A DNA stretch of 64,000 bases from Christensenella sp964438705 (GCA_964438705.1 CAYTKQ010000009.1:1-64000), one strand, 5' to 3'. Shown: positions 24,959-33,912, counted from the first letter of the stretch. Numbers and translations are program-made. Notes: generated by a model not told the origin, from the letters alone.

Positions 24959-25841
24959 ATAGTTCCTCTTCCGGCGTCAATACATCGAGCTCTCTGGTGG
25001 CGTATACATCGTTCATCTGCCACAGCTCCTCTAGACGGTTAAAGTTTGAAAACAGCACGTCCTTTTTGCGCAGGCCGAGCATGATGATCAGCAGATTGAT
25101 GACCGCCAGCGGCGCGACAAAGGAATCCACAAACGAATTCATATAGCTTTTTGCGGCAAGGGTATAATCCGCGATCTGCGCGGGCGGCGCGGACTCGTTG
25201 TCAGTGATTGCGATAACCTTGCAGCCGCAATTTTTTAAAGACGTCATCCCTTCGATCGTGCGCATGGAATAACGCGGGAAGCTGATCGCGATGGCGACGT
25301 CACGCTCGTCCGCTGTGAGTATTTGGCTGTAAATATCGCTTCCATCGAAGCGGATCAGCCGAATTTCCTCGTTCATATAGTTCATGTAATAACGCAAAAA
25401 TTCCGCAAGCGGGCCGCTGGAGCGCGTACCGAGAATATAAATTCTGCGCGCGCCATCAATGCTGTCCACGATCTTTTCGAGGTTTTGCGTATCGATATGC
25501 TCGCGCGTGACGCGCAGGTTATTGATATCTGTCTTAAAAGACGCATTGACAACCTCGTCCGCGCTTAGGCCTTCCATCATATTCAGACGTTGGGCCGTCG
25601 TCAGCTTGGTCTGGATGACCTCCTGCAAATCCTTTTGCAGCTTGGGGTATCCGTCATAATCGAGTGCGTACGCAAAACGTACCACGGTGGATTCGCTGAC
25701 CCCCACCAGCTTGCTTAAGGTAGCGGCCGTCATAAACGCCGCCTTATCGTATTCTTTTAAAATATAATCCGCAATCAGCTTCTGCCCTTTTGACATCTTG
25801 GCATATTCGCTGTTGATGCGGTCCAATACATTGCGAATCAT
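24951..25841 (-). CDS. MurR/RpiR family transcriptional regulator
   Basis: A 296-residue regulator with an N-terminal HTH_6 domain (about 1-77; KLVGVSESTVVRFAYALDYDGYPKLQKDL is the recognition region) and a C-terminal SIS sugar-phosphate isomerase-fold domain (about 120-260; IYILGTRSSGPLAEF and AISFPRYSMRTIEG). Such proteins sense phosphosugars, often amino-sugar phosphates from wall recycling. No sugar transport or catabolic gene adjoins it; its partner is the flavoprotein gene, which it overlaps by 8 nt. Target genes are unknown. Its promoter (25875-25903) overlaps the 3' end of surE. Confidence 0.92.
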   Translation of the reverse strand: MIRNVLDRINSEYAKMSKGQKLIADYILKEYDKAAFMTAATLSKLVGVSESTVVRFAYALDYDGYPKLQKDLQEVIQTKLTTAQRLNMMEGLSADEVVNASFKTDINNLRVTREHIDTQNLEKIVDSIDGARRIYILGTRSSGPLAEFLRYYMNYMNEEIRLIRFDGSDIYSQILTADERDVAIAISFPRYSMRTIEGMTSLKNCGCKVIAITDNESAPPAQIADYTLAAKSYMNSFVDSFVAPLAVINLLIIMLGLRKKDVLFSNFNRLEELWQMNDVYATRELDVLTPEEELYE

Positions 25842-25874
25842 TGCGCTTTCTCCATTCGTTTTCCTTATGATGCC

Positions 25875-25903
25875 AGTATAACAGAGAAAAGCTAAAAATG
25901 CAA
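25875..25903 (-). promoter_or_regulatory. Promoter of the MurR/RpiR gene
   Basis: On the - strand: -35 TTGCAT (25898-25903), 17-bp spacer, extended -10 TGT-TATACT (hexamer 25875-25880). Part lies in the surE 3' end. Confidence 0.65.
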
Positions 25904-26686
25904 TTTTATATCTTCAATCTTGCATTTGGCAAGGCTGAGCGCTTTTTCGTCCGTTCGATTCCACTTGAGCGGTGTGAGCGTGATATAACCTTCATCGAGC
26001 CACTTTACATCAGTTTTGTGGATATTGTTGTATTCCTGCGCGATCCGTTCCCCGCACAGCCAATAATAATTTCTTCCAAACGGATCGACGCGCTTTTCAT
26101 AAAGCGTGTCGTATGCGTTCACACCCTGCTCACAGCACTTGATCCCCTTGATGGCATCTTTGTCGGCATCCGGAAAATTGACATTATAAATGTAATCCTT
26201 CAATTCGCTCAGATCAAAACGCTCGATCAGCTGTGCCGCAAGTACGGACGCAGCCTCCAGCCGTTCCACACAATCCGCTTTCCCCCGTTTGAACATCATC
26301 TGCGAAAAAGCAATCGACGGCACACCGAGCATGTTGGCCTCCATTGCGGCACCCACCGTACCGGAATAGACGATGTCCGCACCTACATTTGCGCCCATAT
26401 TGATCCCCGAAAGGACCAGATCGATCGGTTGATCCGCAAGCTGCAACAGCCCGATTTTCACGCAATCCGCAGGGGTTCCCGTGACGGCAAAGGCAGTAGC
26501 GCCGAAATAACCTGCGGCCTCTTTGGCCATCAGCGGCACGTCGATCGTAAAGGAGTGAGAGCAGGCGCTTTTCTCACGATCGGGCGCAACCACGGTGACG
26601 CGATGTCCCGCTTTTGCGACGGCCCCCGCAAGGGCGATGATGCCCGGCGCACTTATTCCATCGTCATTTGTGATCAATATATTCAT
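25892..26686 (-). CDS. surE: 5'/3'-nucleotidase SurE
   Basis: Metal-dependent phosphatase acting on nucleoside 5'- and 3'-monophosphates. The 264-residue product has the family start MNILITNDDGISAPGI with the acidic metal ligands, VVAPDREKSACSHS, GTPADCVKIG and SGINMGANVGADIVYSGTVGAA. It is full length. The ATG follows TAGGAGGAA. An extended -10 promoter upstream overlaps the terminator of the preceding operon, so it is read alone or with weak read-through. Confidence 0.95.
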   Translation of the reverse strand: MNILITNDDGISAPGIIALAGAVAKAGHRVTVVAPDREKSACSHSFTIDVPLMAKEAAGYFGATAFAVTGTPADCVKIGLLQLADQPIDLVLSGINMGANVGADIVYSGTVGAAMEANMLGVPSIAFSQMMFKRGKADCVERLEAASVLAAQLIERFDLSELKDYIYNVNFPDADKDAIKGIKCCEQGVNAYDTLYEKRVDPFGRNYYWLCGERIAQEYNNIHKTDVKWLDEGYITLTPLKWNRTDEKALSLAKCKIEDIKLHF

Positions 26687-26720
26687 GTATTCCTCCTAAA
26701 GGTCGTTATTCTCTGTTTTC

Positions 26721-26729
26721 ATTATAACA
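26721..26729 (-). promoter_or_regulatory. Extended -10 promoter of surE
   Basis: TGT-TATAAT on the - strand (hexamer 26721-26726), about 35 nt before the surE start. Its upstream side merges with the tail of the terminator at 26729-26760; no -35 match. Confidence 0.5.
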
Positions 26730-26760
26730 AAAAAAGAAGCCGCTTGGTACGGCTTCTTTT
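26729..26760 (-). terminator. Intrinsic terminator of the Na+ decarboxylase operon
   Basis: AAAAGAAGCCG (26732-26742) and CGGCTTCTTTT (26750-26760) pair over 11 bp, 8 nt after the last gene, with a T-run leftward. Confidence 0.9.
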
Positions 26761-26768
26761 GCTTGTTG

Positions 26769-28166
26769 TTAAACGGGATGGATCATGTTCTCCTTATCGA
26801 GCATTTCCGAATCCAGCTTGTATTTGTTGGCCTGACGGAATTCGAAGAACTTGGGCGCAACCTGCGGGAACATTGCATAGGTCACGATGTCTTCATCCTG
26901 CTCCATCCAGCCCTTGACCTCCTCGCGGTATTTATCCATTTCCGGCGGAAGGAGATCTGCGGGACGCACGGTGATGACCTCGTCGTCGCCGATGCACTTT
27001 TTGCGCACCTCTTCGTTGACCGGCGCAGGCAATCTTCCGTATTCCCCGCGCAGCATGGCCTTGGATTCCTTGGTAACCATCTTGTAGCGTTCACCGCCGA
27101 GAATATTGAACACGGCCTGTGTGCCCACGATCTGGCTTGATGGCGTAACGAGCGGCGGATAACCGAAATCTTCACGCACGCGCGGCACTTCCGCGAGCAC
27201 GTCCATCAGCTTATCTTCTGCGCCCGCCTGCTTCAACTGGCTGATGAGGTTCGAAAGCATTCCGCCCGGAACCTGATACAGCAGTGTATTGATGTCGATG
27301 CCCAGCACCTTGGGATCGAGGAAACCATCCGCTTTCAGCCTGTCGGCAACCTTATTGAAATATTTCGCAGCCTCCGTTAGCTTTCCAAGATCGAGGCCGG
27401 TATCGTATTCCGTGCCTGCAAGCGTCGCGACGAGAGACTCCGTCGCCGGCTGTGACGTACCGTTTCCGAGCGGTGAAAGCGCCGTGTCGACGATATCCAC
27501 ACCCGCTTCAATTGCCTTCAAATAGGTCATATCGCCCACGCCGCTTGTATTGTGCGTGTGCAGATGGATCGGCACCTTGATATGCTTCTTCAAAGCCGAA
27601 ACAAGGTTATAGGCCTCGTATGGGAGCAGCAGGTTTGCCATATCCTTGATGCAAATGGATTTTGCGCCCATGCCTTCAAGCTCCTGCGCAAGCTCCACGA
27701 AATAATCAAACGTGTGCACCGGGCTTGTGGTATAGGACAGAGCGACCTCCGGCCATCCGCCATAGCGGTTCGTGCTCTCGATAGACTGGCGCAGATTGCG
27801 CGTGTCGTTGAGCGCGTCAAAAATACGGATCACGTCGATGCCGTTTTCGCATGCCTTTTTCACAAAGAAATCGACGACATCGTCCGCATAGTGCTTATAT
27901 CCGAGCAGGTTCTGCCCTCTTAAAAGCATTTGCAGCTTGGTGTTGGGCATGGCCTTGCGCAGTTTGCGCAGACGCTCCCACGGATCTTCGTTCAAAAAAC
28001 GCAGACATGCGTCGAATGTCGCGCCGCCCCAGCATTCGATCGACCAGTAGCCGATGCTGTCCATGAGGGGGGCGATTGGAAGCATTTCCTCCGTCGTCAT
28101 ACGCGTCGCTGCCTGCGACTGGTGCGCATCCCTCATGATGGTGTCCATTATATTTACTTTAGCCAT
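26769..28166 (-). CDS. 5S-type carboxyltransferase (oxaloacetate decarboxylase alpha / pyruvate carboxyltransferase)
   Basis: A 465-residue HMGL-like TIM-barrel carboxyltransferase that moves CO2 between oxaloacetate/pyruvate and carboxybiotin. Seen are DTIMRDAHQSQAATRM at the N-terminus, ECWGGATFDACLRFL, IKDMANLL carrying the catalytic Lys, and the metal ligands in IHLHTHNTSG. It ends before a biotinyl domain, which is encoded separately at 29407-29814; OadA of Klebsiella and pyruvate carboxylase carry it fused. Last gene of the five-gene operon, so it can load or unload the same biotin carrier as the upstream methylmalonyl-CoA-type subunit. Whether the net reaction is oxaloacetate decarboxylation or transcarboxylation cannot be told from sequence. 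Confidence 0.9.
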   Translation of the reverse strand: MAKVNIMDTIMRDAHQSQAATRMTTEEMLPIAPLMDSIGYWSIECWGGATFDACLRFLNEDPWERLRKLRKAMPNTKLQMLLRGQNLLGYKHYADDVVDFFVKKACENGIDVIRIFDALNDTRNLRQSIESTNRYGGWPEVALSYTTSPVHTFDYFVELAQELEGMGAKSICIKDMANLLLPYEAYNLVSALKKHIKVPIHLHTHNTSGVGDMTYLKAIEAGVDIVDTALSPLGNGTSQPATESLVATLAGTEYDTGLDLGKLTEAAKYFNKVADRLKADGFLDPKVLGIDINTLLYQVPGGMLSNLISQLKQAGAEDKLMDVLAEVPRVREDFGYPPLVTPSSQIVGTQAVFNILGGERYKMVTKESKAMLRGEYGRLPAPVNEEVRKKCIGDDEVITVRPADLLPPEMDKYREEVKGWMEQDEDIVTYAMFPQVAPKFFEFRQANKYKLDSEMLDKENMIHPV

Positions 28167-28186
28167 AATTTATTTCTCCTCCTCTA

Positions 28187-29365
28187 CTAAGCGAACAGGG
28201 ACAAAAGTACGCCCGCCGCGACCGCAGAACCGATTACGCCGGCAACGTTCGGCCCCATCGCGTGCATCAGCAGGAAGTTGGACGGATTTTCCGCCTGCCC
28301 GACCTTCTGAGATACACGGGCCGCCATCGGCACCGCCGAAACGCCCGCCGAACCAATCAGCGGATTGATCTTTCCTCCAGACAGCTTGCACATCAGCTTT
28401 CCGAGCATCACGCCGCCAAACGTTCCAAACGCAAATGCGATGACCCCGAGGGCAATGATGAGAAGCGTATCCGGCGAAAGGAAGGTCGCGCCTTGCGTGG
28501 TCGCGCCGACCGAAACGCCGAGGAATATCGTGACGATGTTCATAAGTTCGTTCTGTGCCGTATTCGAAAGCCGATCCACAACGCCCGATTCGCGCATCAG
28601 ATTACCCAGCATCAGCATACCGACCAGCGGGGCCGCCGCAGGAACGAGCAGGGATACGAAGATCGTGACTGCGATCGGAAAAACGATCTTTTCACGCTTG
28701 GATACGTGCCGGAGCTGCTCCATCTTGATCGAGCGCTCCTTTTTCGTGGTGCACAGCTTCATGATGGGCGGCTGGATCACCGGCACGAGCGCCATGTAGG
28801 TATACGCCGCGACCGCGATCGGCCCCAAGTATTCCGGCGCAAGCTTGGACGTAACATAAATGGCCGTCGGCCCGTCCGCACCGCCGATGATGCCGATGGA
28901 CGCCGCAACCTCCGGCGCGAAGCTGAAGAGCAGCGCCAATATCATGGCGAAGAAAATACCTAGCTGTGCCGCCGCACCCAAAAGAAGGCTCTTGGGGTTT
29001 GCAATGAGCGGCCCAAAGTCCGTCATCGCACCCACCCCAAGGAAAATGAGCGGCGGATAGATGCCGAGCTTGACGCCCAGATATAAATAGTCGAGCAAAC
29101 CTGCCGTGGTCTGGAAATTTTCCCAATCCACGTGACCGCCCGCAAACAGCGAGGTATGATACATCTCCGCCATAGGCAGATTGGTAAGCAGCATACCAAA
29201 GGCGATCGGGAGCAGCAAAAGCGGCTCAAATTTTTTGACAATCGCAAGGTAGAGCAATAAGCACGCAATTCCGATCATGACCCACTGCTGCCAGTTTGAT
29301 GCGTTAAAAAAACCTGTTGTTTGTATAAAATTGACCAGTACTTCGCCAAAGTTACCCAAAATCAA
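28187..29365 (-). CDS. oadB: Na+-translocating decarboxylase beta subunit
   Basis: Integral membrane subunit that decarboxylates carboxybiotin and exports Na+. The 392-residue product is strongly hydrophobic, with about nine to ten helices. It carries the signature GIIGGADGPTAIYV, whose Asp is essential in characterised beta subunits, and a conserved C-terminal region HAMGPNVAGVIGSAVAAG. OadB, MmdB and GcdB are not separable by eye. It lies between the biotin carrier (41-nt gap) and the 5S subunit (20-nt gap). Confidence 0.93.
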   Translation of the reverse strand: MILGNFGEVLVNFIQTTGFFNASNWQQWVMIGIACLLLYLAIVKKFEPLLLLPIAFGMLLTNLPMAEMYHTSLFAGGHVDWENFQTTAGLLDYLYLGVKLGIYPPLIFLGVGAMTDFGPLIANPKSLLLGAAAQLGIFFAMILALLFSFAPEVAASIGIIGGADGPTAIYVTSKLAPEYLGPIAVAAYTYMALVPVIQPPIMKLCTTKKERSIKMEQLRHVSKREKIVFPIAVTIFVSLLVPAAAPLVGMLMLGNLMRESGVVDRLSNTAQNELMNIVTIFLGVSVGATTQGATFLSPDTLLIIALGVIAFAFGTFGGVMLGKLMCKLSGGKINPLIGSAGVSAVPMAARVSQKVGQAENPSNFLLMHAMGPNVAGVIGSAVAAGVLLSLFA

Positions 29366-29406
29366 TCAACCTCCTTTTTGAGTGATGAGACATAAGCCGT
29401 TTCGCC

Positions 29407-29814
29407 TTATTTGATCACCACAAGAAGGGTTCCGGTTTCTACGCTTGCTCCTTTTGCCACCGAAACGGATGCGACCGTTCCGGCATGGGGCGCCATGATC
29501 TCGTTCTCCATTTTCATGGCTTCGAGAACCATCAAAATATCCCCTTCCGCAACCTGCTGGCCGACAGACACCTTGACATCAAGTATCGTGCCCGGCATCG
29601 GCGCGGATATCTGCGTTCCATCGGCCGGAGCCGCCGCTTGCGGCGCGGGCGCAGGAGCCGCCTGGGGAGCAGGTGCGGACGCTGCCACCGGAGCCGCTTG
29701 GGGAGCGGGCGCAACCGGTGCCGCTACAGGCGCTGCTGCGGGAGCCGATACGCCAACTTCCTCTACATCCACCGTATAAGAATTTCCATTTACATTGATC
29801 ATAAATCTACGCAT
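29407..29814 (-). CDS. Biotin carboxyl carrier subunit of the decarboxylase
   Basis: A 135-residue carrier. Residues 1-20 form a short beta segment found in GcdC/MmdC-like subunits. Residues about 24-66 are an Ala/Pro-rich flexible linker encoded by imperfect GC-rich repeats. The C-terminal biotinyl domain (67-135) has the lipoyl/biotin motif EAMKMEN with the biotinylated Lys. The first ATG at 29814 is preceded by GGAGGT at 8 nt, so it is preferred to the Met four codons later. The carrier swings between the two carboxyltransferases and the membrane beta subunit. Confidence 0.93.
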   Translation of the reverse strand: MRRFMINVNGNSYTVDVEEVGVSAPAAAPVAAPVAPAPQAAPVAASAPAPQAAPAPAPQAAAPADGTQISAPMPGTILDVKVSVGQQVAEGDILMVLEAMKMENEIMAPHAGTVASVSVAKGASVETGTLLVVIK

Positions 29815-29840
29815 GATTTGATACCTCCGAATGAGTTAAA

Positions 29841-30212
29841 TTACCAATTTGTGATTTGCGACTGACGTCCCGCGCTGTTCCACGCGGACGCGTGTCCCGT
29901 CCTTTTGTAGGAACGAATGACGAACGGGCTTGCCGAACCTTGCTGTTCCATTGCCGCCGCGACTGCTGCAGTCAGCACTGCCAACAGTTCATCATCCTGC
30001 ACCTCTACAACCGGCGTCTGCGGCAACGGCTTGGACACAGCTTCTGCAATTGCTTCGCTCACCGCAGATTTTTTCCGCTCCTTCAGAATCACGGATAAAA
30101 TCGTGATGACCAGAATGATCAATGCCAGACAGACGAAAACGACCAACAGGCCGAGGGCAATCGTTTGTCCGCCGATCGCAAGCTCTTGACCGACACCAAG
30201 ACCACTGTTCAT
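29841..30212 (-). CDS. Decarboxylase gamma-type (OadG) small membrane subunit
   Basis: A 123-residue protein with one N-terminal transmembrane helix (about 17-43, ALGLLVVFVCLALIILVITI) and a hydrophilic tail that ends with a VIRSYKRTGHASAWNSAGR segment, common at the C-terminus of MmdE/OadG-like subunits. In characterised enzymes this subunit assembles the complex and binds Zn. It lies between the 12S-type carboxyltransferase (14-nt gap) and the biotin carrier. Confidence 0.82.
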   Translation of the reverse strand: MNSGLGVGQELAIGGQTIALGLLVVFVCLALIILVITILSVILKERKKSAVSEAIAEAVSKPLPQTPVVEVQDDELLAVLTAAVAAAMEQQGSASPFVIRSYKRTGHASAWNSAGRQSQITNW

Positions 30213-30226
30213 AAATCCACCCTCCC

Positions 30227-31732
30227 TTACAACGGAAGCACGCCGTGTTTTTTCGGCAGCTTGTTTTCCCGTTTCGAGATCGTCATTTCAAGCGCAGAAA
30301 TGAGAATCTGACGCGTGTGAGCAGGCTCGATCACGTCGTCGACAACGCCCTGTGCCGCAGCCTGCCACGGATTTGCGAATTCCGCATTGTATTTCGTCTT
30401 CATTTGTTCCTTTGCCGCAATTCCATCCGCAGCGGACTTGATCTCATCTTCATAGAGGATCAGCGCCCCTGCCTCCGGCGGCATGGAAGAAATTTCAGCA
30501 TCCGGCCATGCGTATACCATATCCGCACCGAGCGCTTTGGGACACATTGCGGCAAACCCATCCGCGACAGCCTTTGACGCTACCAGCGTGAGCTTGGGCA
30601 TACCCGCCTGCGCATATGCACTGATCAACCGTGCAATATCGGGGATCAGCGTGCCCTGTTCGGCCTGCGCATCGATCCCCGAGCCCTCGCAATTTGCGAT
30701 CGTGACGACGGGAATATTATACGCATCAAGAAGGGACACAAAGCGCGCGGCTTTTCTCGCCCCGTTTGCGGAGAGGACCGGTGCCGCATTTGCAACAAAA
30801 CCGCATACATTTCCGTTGATCCTGCCAAGCGCAGTGATCATATCGGTCGCATAGGCGGCTTGAATCTCTAGTATATCGCTGTTGTCGGCAACTGCCGTAA
30901 CGACCGCCTTTGCGTCGAACGCTTCATCGCCCGTGAACGGGAGCTGTCTGTTGAGATCGTCTTCACAAAGAGCGTACGGCGCTTCGTCCAGATTGTTGGA
31001 CGGCAAAAAGGAGATCAATTTCTTGACCGTCTGCGCGCATTCCGCTTCCGATGCGCACGTAAACTGTGCCATCCCGGTTCCTTCGCCGTGCGCTTTCGCG
31101 CCAAAGTACGACGTTGCGTCGATCCCTTTTCCAAGCGCTGACGCATAGATTTGCGGGCCGTGAAGCGCAGTTGCGGAAATGCCGTCTACCATCAGTGTGA
31201 AATCGGACAACGCAGTGATATAGGCCGCCGTTCCGATGCACGGTCCGGCAACGACCGTCACTGTAGGTACAACGCCGGAAATTTCCGTGTATTTGTTGAG
31301 GATCGCAGCCGTGCTATTTATGGCCGCAAGACCCTCTGTGATGCGCGCGCCGCCTGAATCCAGCACGCCGATCACCGGCACGCCATTTTTGGCGGCCATA
31401 TCCATCACCTTCAGAATCTTTGCGGCATGCGCTGCGCTAAGCGATCCCGACAGGACCGTGTAGTCCTGCGCATAGATGAAGACCGCGCGGTCATCGACCG
31501 TACCATAGCCGCACACGACCCCCTCGCCTTCCTGCGACGCCGCTTCGAATCCGGGCGTGGCAAATGTGCGCTTTACAAACTTTTCGATTTCCACGAAGCT
31601 GCCTGCGTCAAGCAATGCCGCGATGCGTTCCCGCGCAGTCATTTTTCCTGCCGCATGCTGCGCTTGCACGCTTTGCTCGTCGCCAGAAAGAATGTCTGCG
31701 TTTTTTTGCCTGAGCTCTTCCAGTTTGCTCAT
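30227..31732 (-). CDS. mmdA: 12S-type acyl-CoA carboxyltransferase (methylmalonyl-CoA decarboxylase alpha-like)
   Basis: A 501-residue carboxyltransferase with two crotonase-like halves. The N-terminal half has GKMTARERIAALLDAGSF, VYAQD-type FIYAQDYTVLSGS and LDSGGARITEG; the C-terminal half has NCEGSGIDAQAEQG and GADMVYAWPDAEIS. Family members act on methylmalonyl-CoA/propionyl-CoA or related acyl-CoAs, and some on glutaconyl-CoA. It starts the operon mmdA-oadG-biotin carrier-oadB-5S subunit. It appears full length, although some positions differ from classical MmdA (for example FKRTFATPGFEA rather than the usual FVxHR), so the acyl-CoA substrate is uncertain. Confidence 0.85.
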   Translation of the reverse strand: MSKLEELRQKNADILSGDEQSVQAQHAAGKMTARERIAALLDAGSFVEIEKFVKRTFATPGFEAASQEGEGVVCGYGTVDDRAVFIYAQDYTVLSGSLSAAHAAKILKVMDMAAKNGVPVIGVLDSGGARITEGLAAINSTAAILNKYTEISGVVPTVTVVAGPCIGTAAYITALSDFTLMVDGISATALHGPQIYASALGKGIDATSYFGAKAHGEGTGMAQFTCASEAECAQTVKKLISFLPSNNLDEAPYALCEDDLNRQLPFTGDEAFDAKAVVTAVADNSDILEIQAAYATDMITALGRINGNVCGFVANAAPVLSANGARKAARFVSLLDAYNIPVVTIANCEGSGIDAQAEQGTLIPDIARLISAYAQAGMPKLTLVASKAVADGFAAMCPKALGADMVYAWPDAEISSMPPEAGALILYEDEIKSAADGIAAKEQMKTKYNAEFANPWQAAAQGVVDDVIEPAHTRQILISALEMTISKRENKLPKKHGVLPL

Positions 31733-31842
31733 TACGATACCTCCATATTAGAATTTTATGAATAAATGAAAACATAACGGCGCAAACACACACCAAAGAT
31801 GTGGCTCGCGCAAAAATTTACCCTATTTATAACTATTCAACA

Positions 31843-31871
31843 TTTATTCCTTATATCCCTGCACGATTCAA
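31843..31871 (-). promoter_or_regulatory. Weak candidate promoter of the decarboxylase operon
   Basis: On the - strand: -35 TTGAAT (31866-31871), 17-bp spacer, -10-like AATAAA (31843-31848). The 159-nt region before mmdA also contains an imperfect GCGC...GCGC stem-loop around 31791-31822. No other candidate is better. Confidence 0.3.
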
Positions 31872-31891
31872 CTGCTTTTTTCATAAATTAT

Positions 31892-32611
31892 TCATAAAAT
31901 GATAAACTTTTTCAGATAGGCGATCTCTTCATCCGTCAGCATACGGTAATCACCTTTCTTCAAATTCCCCAGTTTGATGTCGCCGATCGCCACCCGCTTC
32001 AAATAACGGACGTTTTTTTCAATTGCGTCAAACATTCTGCGCACCTGCCGGTTTTTCCCTTCCGTAATGATGCACAGCACTTCGCTGCGCTGTTCCGTGG
32101 CGTTCAAAAGCTTCAGCGCGCATGGCGCCGTCTTATATCCATCATCGAGCGTCACCCCTTTTGCGACCCGTGCAAGGTCTTCCTCCGTGATCTCTGAGTC
32201 GATCACCGCCAAATATTTCTTGGGCACATTGTGCTTGGGATGTGTGAGCGCATTCGCGAGGTTTCCGTCGTTTGTCATCAACAGCAAGCCTTCCGTCGTA
32301 TAATCAAGTCTTCCCACAGGATATAAGCGTTCTTTGACGTTCTTTACGTATTTCATGACGGTTTCGCGTCCGTTTTCATCATGACAGGTGGAAACACAGC
32401 CCGCCGGCTTGTGTAGCATCAGGTATATTCTCTTTTTCGCGGGCCGTATCACCTTGTTGAGGTATTTGACCTCATCTTTTTGCGGGTCCACAAGAAAGCC
32501 CATCTCGCGCACGGTCTGTCCGTTTACCTCCACACGTCCGGCGGCAATCAGTTCTTCCGCCTTCCTGCGCGAAGCGATCCCCGCATCCGCTAAAAACTTT
32601 TGTAATCTCAT
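31892..32611 (-). CDS. rluB: 23S rRNA pseudouridine synthase RluB-type
   Basis: A 239-residue RsuA/RluB-family pseudouridine synthase. The N-terminal S4 domain is MRLQKFLADAGIASRRKAEELIAAGRV (first part). The catalytic domain holds GRLDYTTEGLLLMTND with the catalytic Asp, and KNRQVRRMFDAI follows. RluB modifies 23S rRNA near position 2605 (E. coli numbering); RluB and RsuA differ little by eye, but linkage to scpAB supports RluB, as in Bacillus. It lies 21 nt after scpB in the same direction. Confidence 0.9.
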   Translation of the reverse strand: MRLQKFLADAGIASRRKAEELIAAGRVEVNGQTVREMGFLVDPQKDEVKYLNKVIRPAKKRIYLMLHKPAGCVSTCHDENGRETVMKYVKNVKERLYPVGRLDYTTEGLLLMTNDGNLANALTHPKHNVPKKYLAVIDSEITEEDLARVAKGVTLDDGYKTAPCALKLLNATEQRSEVLCIITEGKNRQVRRMFDAIEKNVRYLKRVAIGDIKLGNLKKGDYRMLTDEEIAYLKKFIIL

Positions 32612-32632
32612 ACTTCCTCCATAAAAAACAGC

Positions 32633-33169
32633 CTATTGCTCCAGGCTGTCTTCAAGCGTTTCAAAATCTATTTTTGGCAACTCCTCCAGAGAAGTTATGC
32701 CAAAGTGCCGTAAAAATTCGTCTGTGGTCGCAAAAAGCGACGGCCTGCCGAGCACATCTTTCCTGCCGATCACGTGAATCAACCCCCGCTCCATCAGCGT
32801 TGCCACCGCGTAGTTGGAACGCACACCGCGTATTTCGTCGATCTCTGAGCGGGTCGTCGGCTGTTTATATGCAATGATGCTCAACGTTTCCAAAACGGAT
32901 TTGGAAAGGGACATATGCTCCTCCGGCGCGAGCAGCAGCTTGATGTACTCCGCGTATTTCGGATTGGTGCACAATTGTATCTTGTCGCCGATGCGCGTGA
33001 GAAGAAGCCCTTCTTCACGATTGCGCCCTTCTTCGATCATCTCCTGTATGGCGACATCCAATTCTTCCGGTTCAATATCCAGAAGTGCAGCAAACGCAGA
33101 GACTTCAATCGCGTCTCCCGCGACGAAAAGCGCAGCCATAAGTGCTCCGCGCATCTCATTTTTGTTCAA
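32633..33169 (-). CDS. scpB: Segregation and condensation protein B
   Basis: Winged-helix subunit of the SMC-ScpAB condensin complex, binding the middle of ScpA. The product is 178 residues, with AALFVAGDAIEVSAFAALL and the conserved SKSVLETLSIIAYKQPTTRSEIDEIRGV region (split between the two winged helices). The start is taken as TTG at 33169: it overlaps the scpA stop (TTGA) and lies 8 nt after GGAGGA, whereas the first ATG is 23 nt away from that site. The longer upstream frame is just scpA in another register. Confidence 0.93.
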   Translation of the reverse strand: MNKNEMRGALMAALFVAGDAIEVSAFAALLDIEPEELDVAIQEMIEEGRNREEGLLLTRIGDKIQLCTNPKYAEYIKLLLAPEEHMSLSKSVLETLSIIAYKQPTTRSEIDEIRGVRSNYAVATLMERGLIHVIGRKDVLGRPSLFATTDEFLRHFGITSLEELPKIDFETLEDSLEQ

Positions 33170-33903
33170 CTCACCAATCCTCCATCCTGATATTCGAGTG
33201 CGATATCCGCAAACGCTTTTTTCTGGCGAACCGCCAGTTTGCCCACATGCCAAAGCTCGAGCAGGGCCACGAAGGTGACGGCGATCTCCATATGCGTCGC
33301 GCTTTGCTCAAACAAAGAGGTGAACGAAATGTTCCGCTCCCGCCTTAAGCGCTCCAGTATCTTTTTCTTTTGAACCCGGATGCTGAAAACATCCTGCTTG
33401 ATCTCGACCCTTTTGCGTTCCTCAGGTTCCTTTTTCCTGTTGTTCAGCAGTTCAAGGAAGGCGGCATAGAGCGCATTTGCGTCGCTACCCTCGATGATAA
33501 GCTCCTGCTCGAAATCCACGAGCTCCTCCGGGAGCTTGTAGTATATTGCACACGCATCGCTCGCCATATCGGCAAGACGCTCGCTTGCCTCCTTATACAG
33601 CTTATAGGCGCGCAGCCGCTCAATGAGCTCCGTTTCCGGGTCGACAAAATTCTCATCCTCCGCTTCCTCACGCTTTGTAGGAAGAAGCGCGCGCGACTTG
33701 ATGTAGAGCAGCGTCGCCGCCATGTTGAGAAACTCGCTTGCGCGGTCCATATCCAGTTCTTCGATCTGCTCCATATAGATCAGATATTGCTCTGTGATCT
33801 TTGACACAAAGATGTCTTGTAAATCGATCTTCGCTTTGCTAATGAGATGCAACAGCAGATCGAGCGGGCCTTCAAATTGAGCGAGCTTAACGGTGTATTC
33901 CAT
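33166..33903 (-). CDS. scpA: Segregation and condensation protein A
   Basis: Kleisin subunit that bridges the SMC heads and recruits ScpB, needed for chromosome compaction and origin segregation. The 245-residue product has the N-terminal kleisin helix region with FEGPLDLLLHLISKAKIDLQDI and FLNMAATLLYIKSRALLP, a charged middle, and a C-terminal winged helix contacting SMC. scpA, scpB and rluB follow in order, with a TTGA overlap between scpA and scpB. SMC is not in this window. Confidence 0.95.
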   Translation of the reverse strand: MEYTVKLAQFEGPLDLLLHLISKAKIDLQDIFVSKITEQYLIYMEQIEELDMDRASEFLNMAATLLYIKSRALLPTKREEAEDENFVDPETELIERLRAYKLYKEASERLADMASDACAIYYKLPEELVDFEQELIIEGSDANALYAAFLELLNNRKKEPEERKRVEIKQDVFSIRVQKKKILERLRRERNISFTSLFEQSATHMEIAVTFVALLELWHVGKLAVRQKKAFADIALEYQDGGLVS

Positions 33904-33912
33904 GCATTTCCC

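Noticed and set aside
25898..26917. Long open frame on the + strand opposite surE
   Set aside because: It runs antisense through surE, the terminator and the end of the 5S subunit gene, has no family features, and its composition is that of a reverse-complemented gene.
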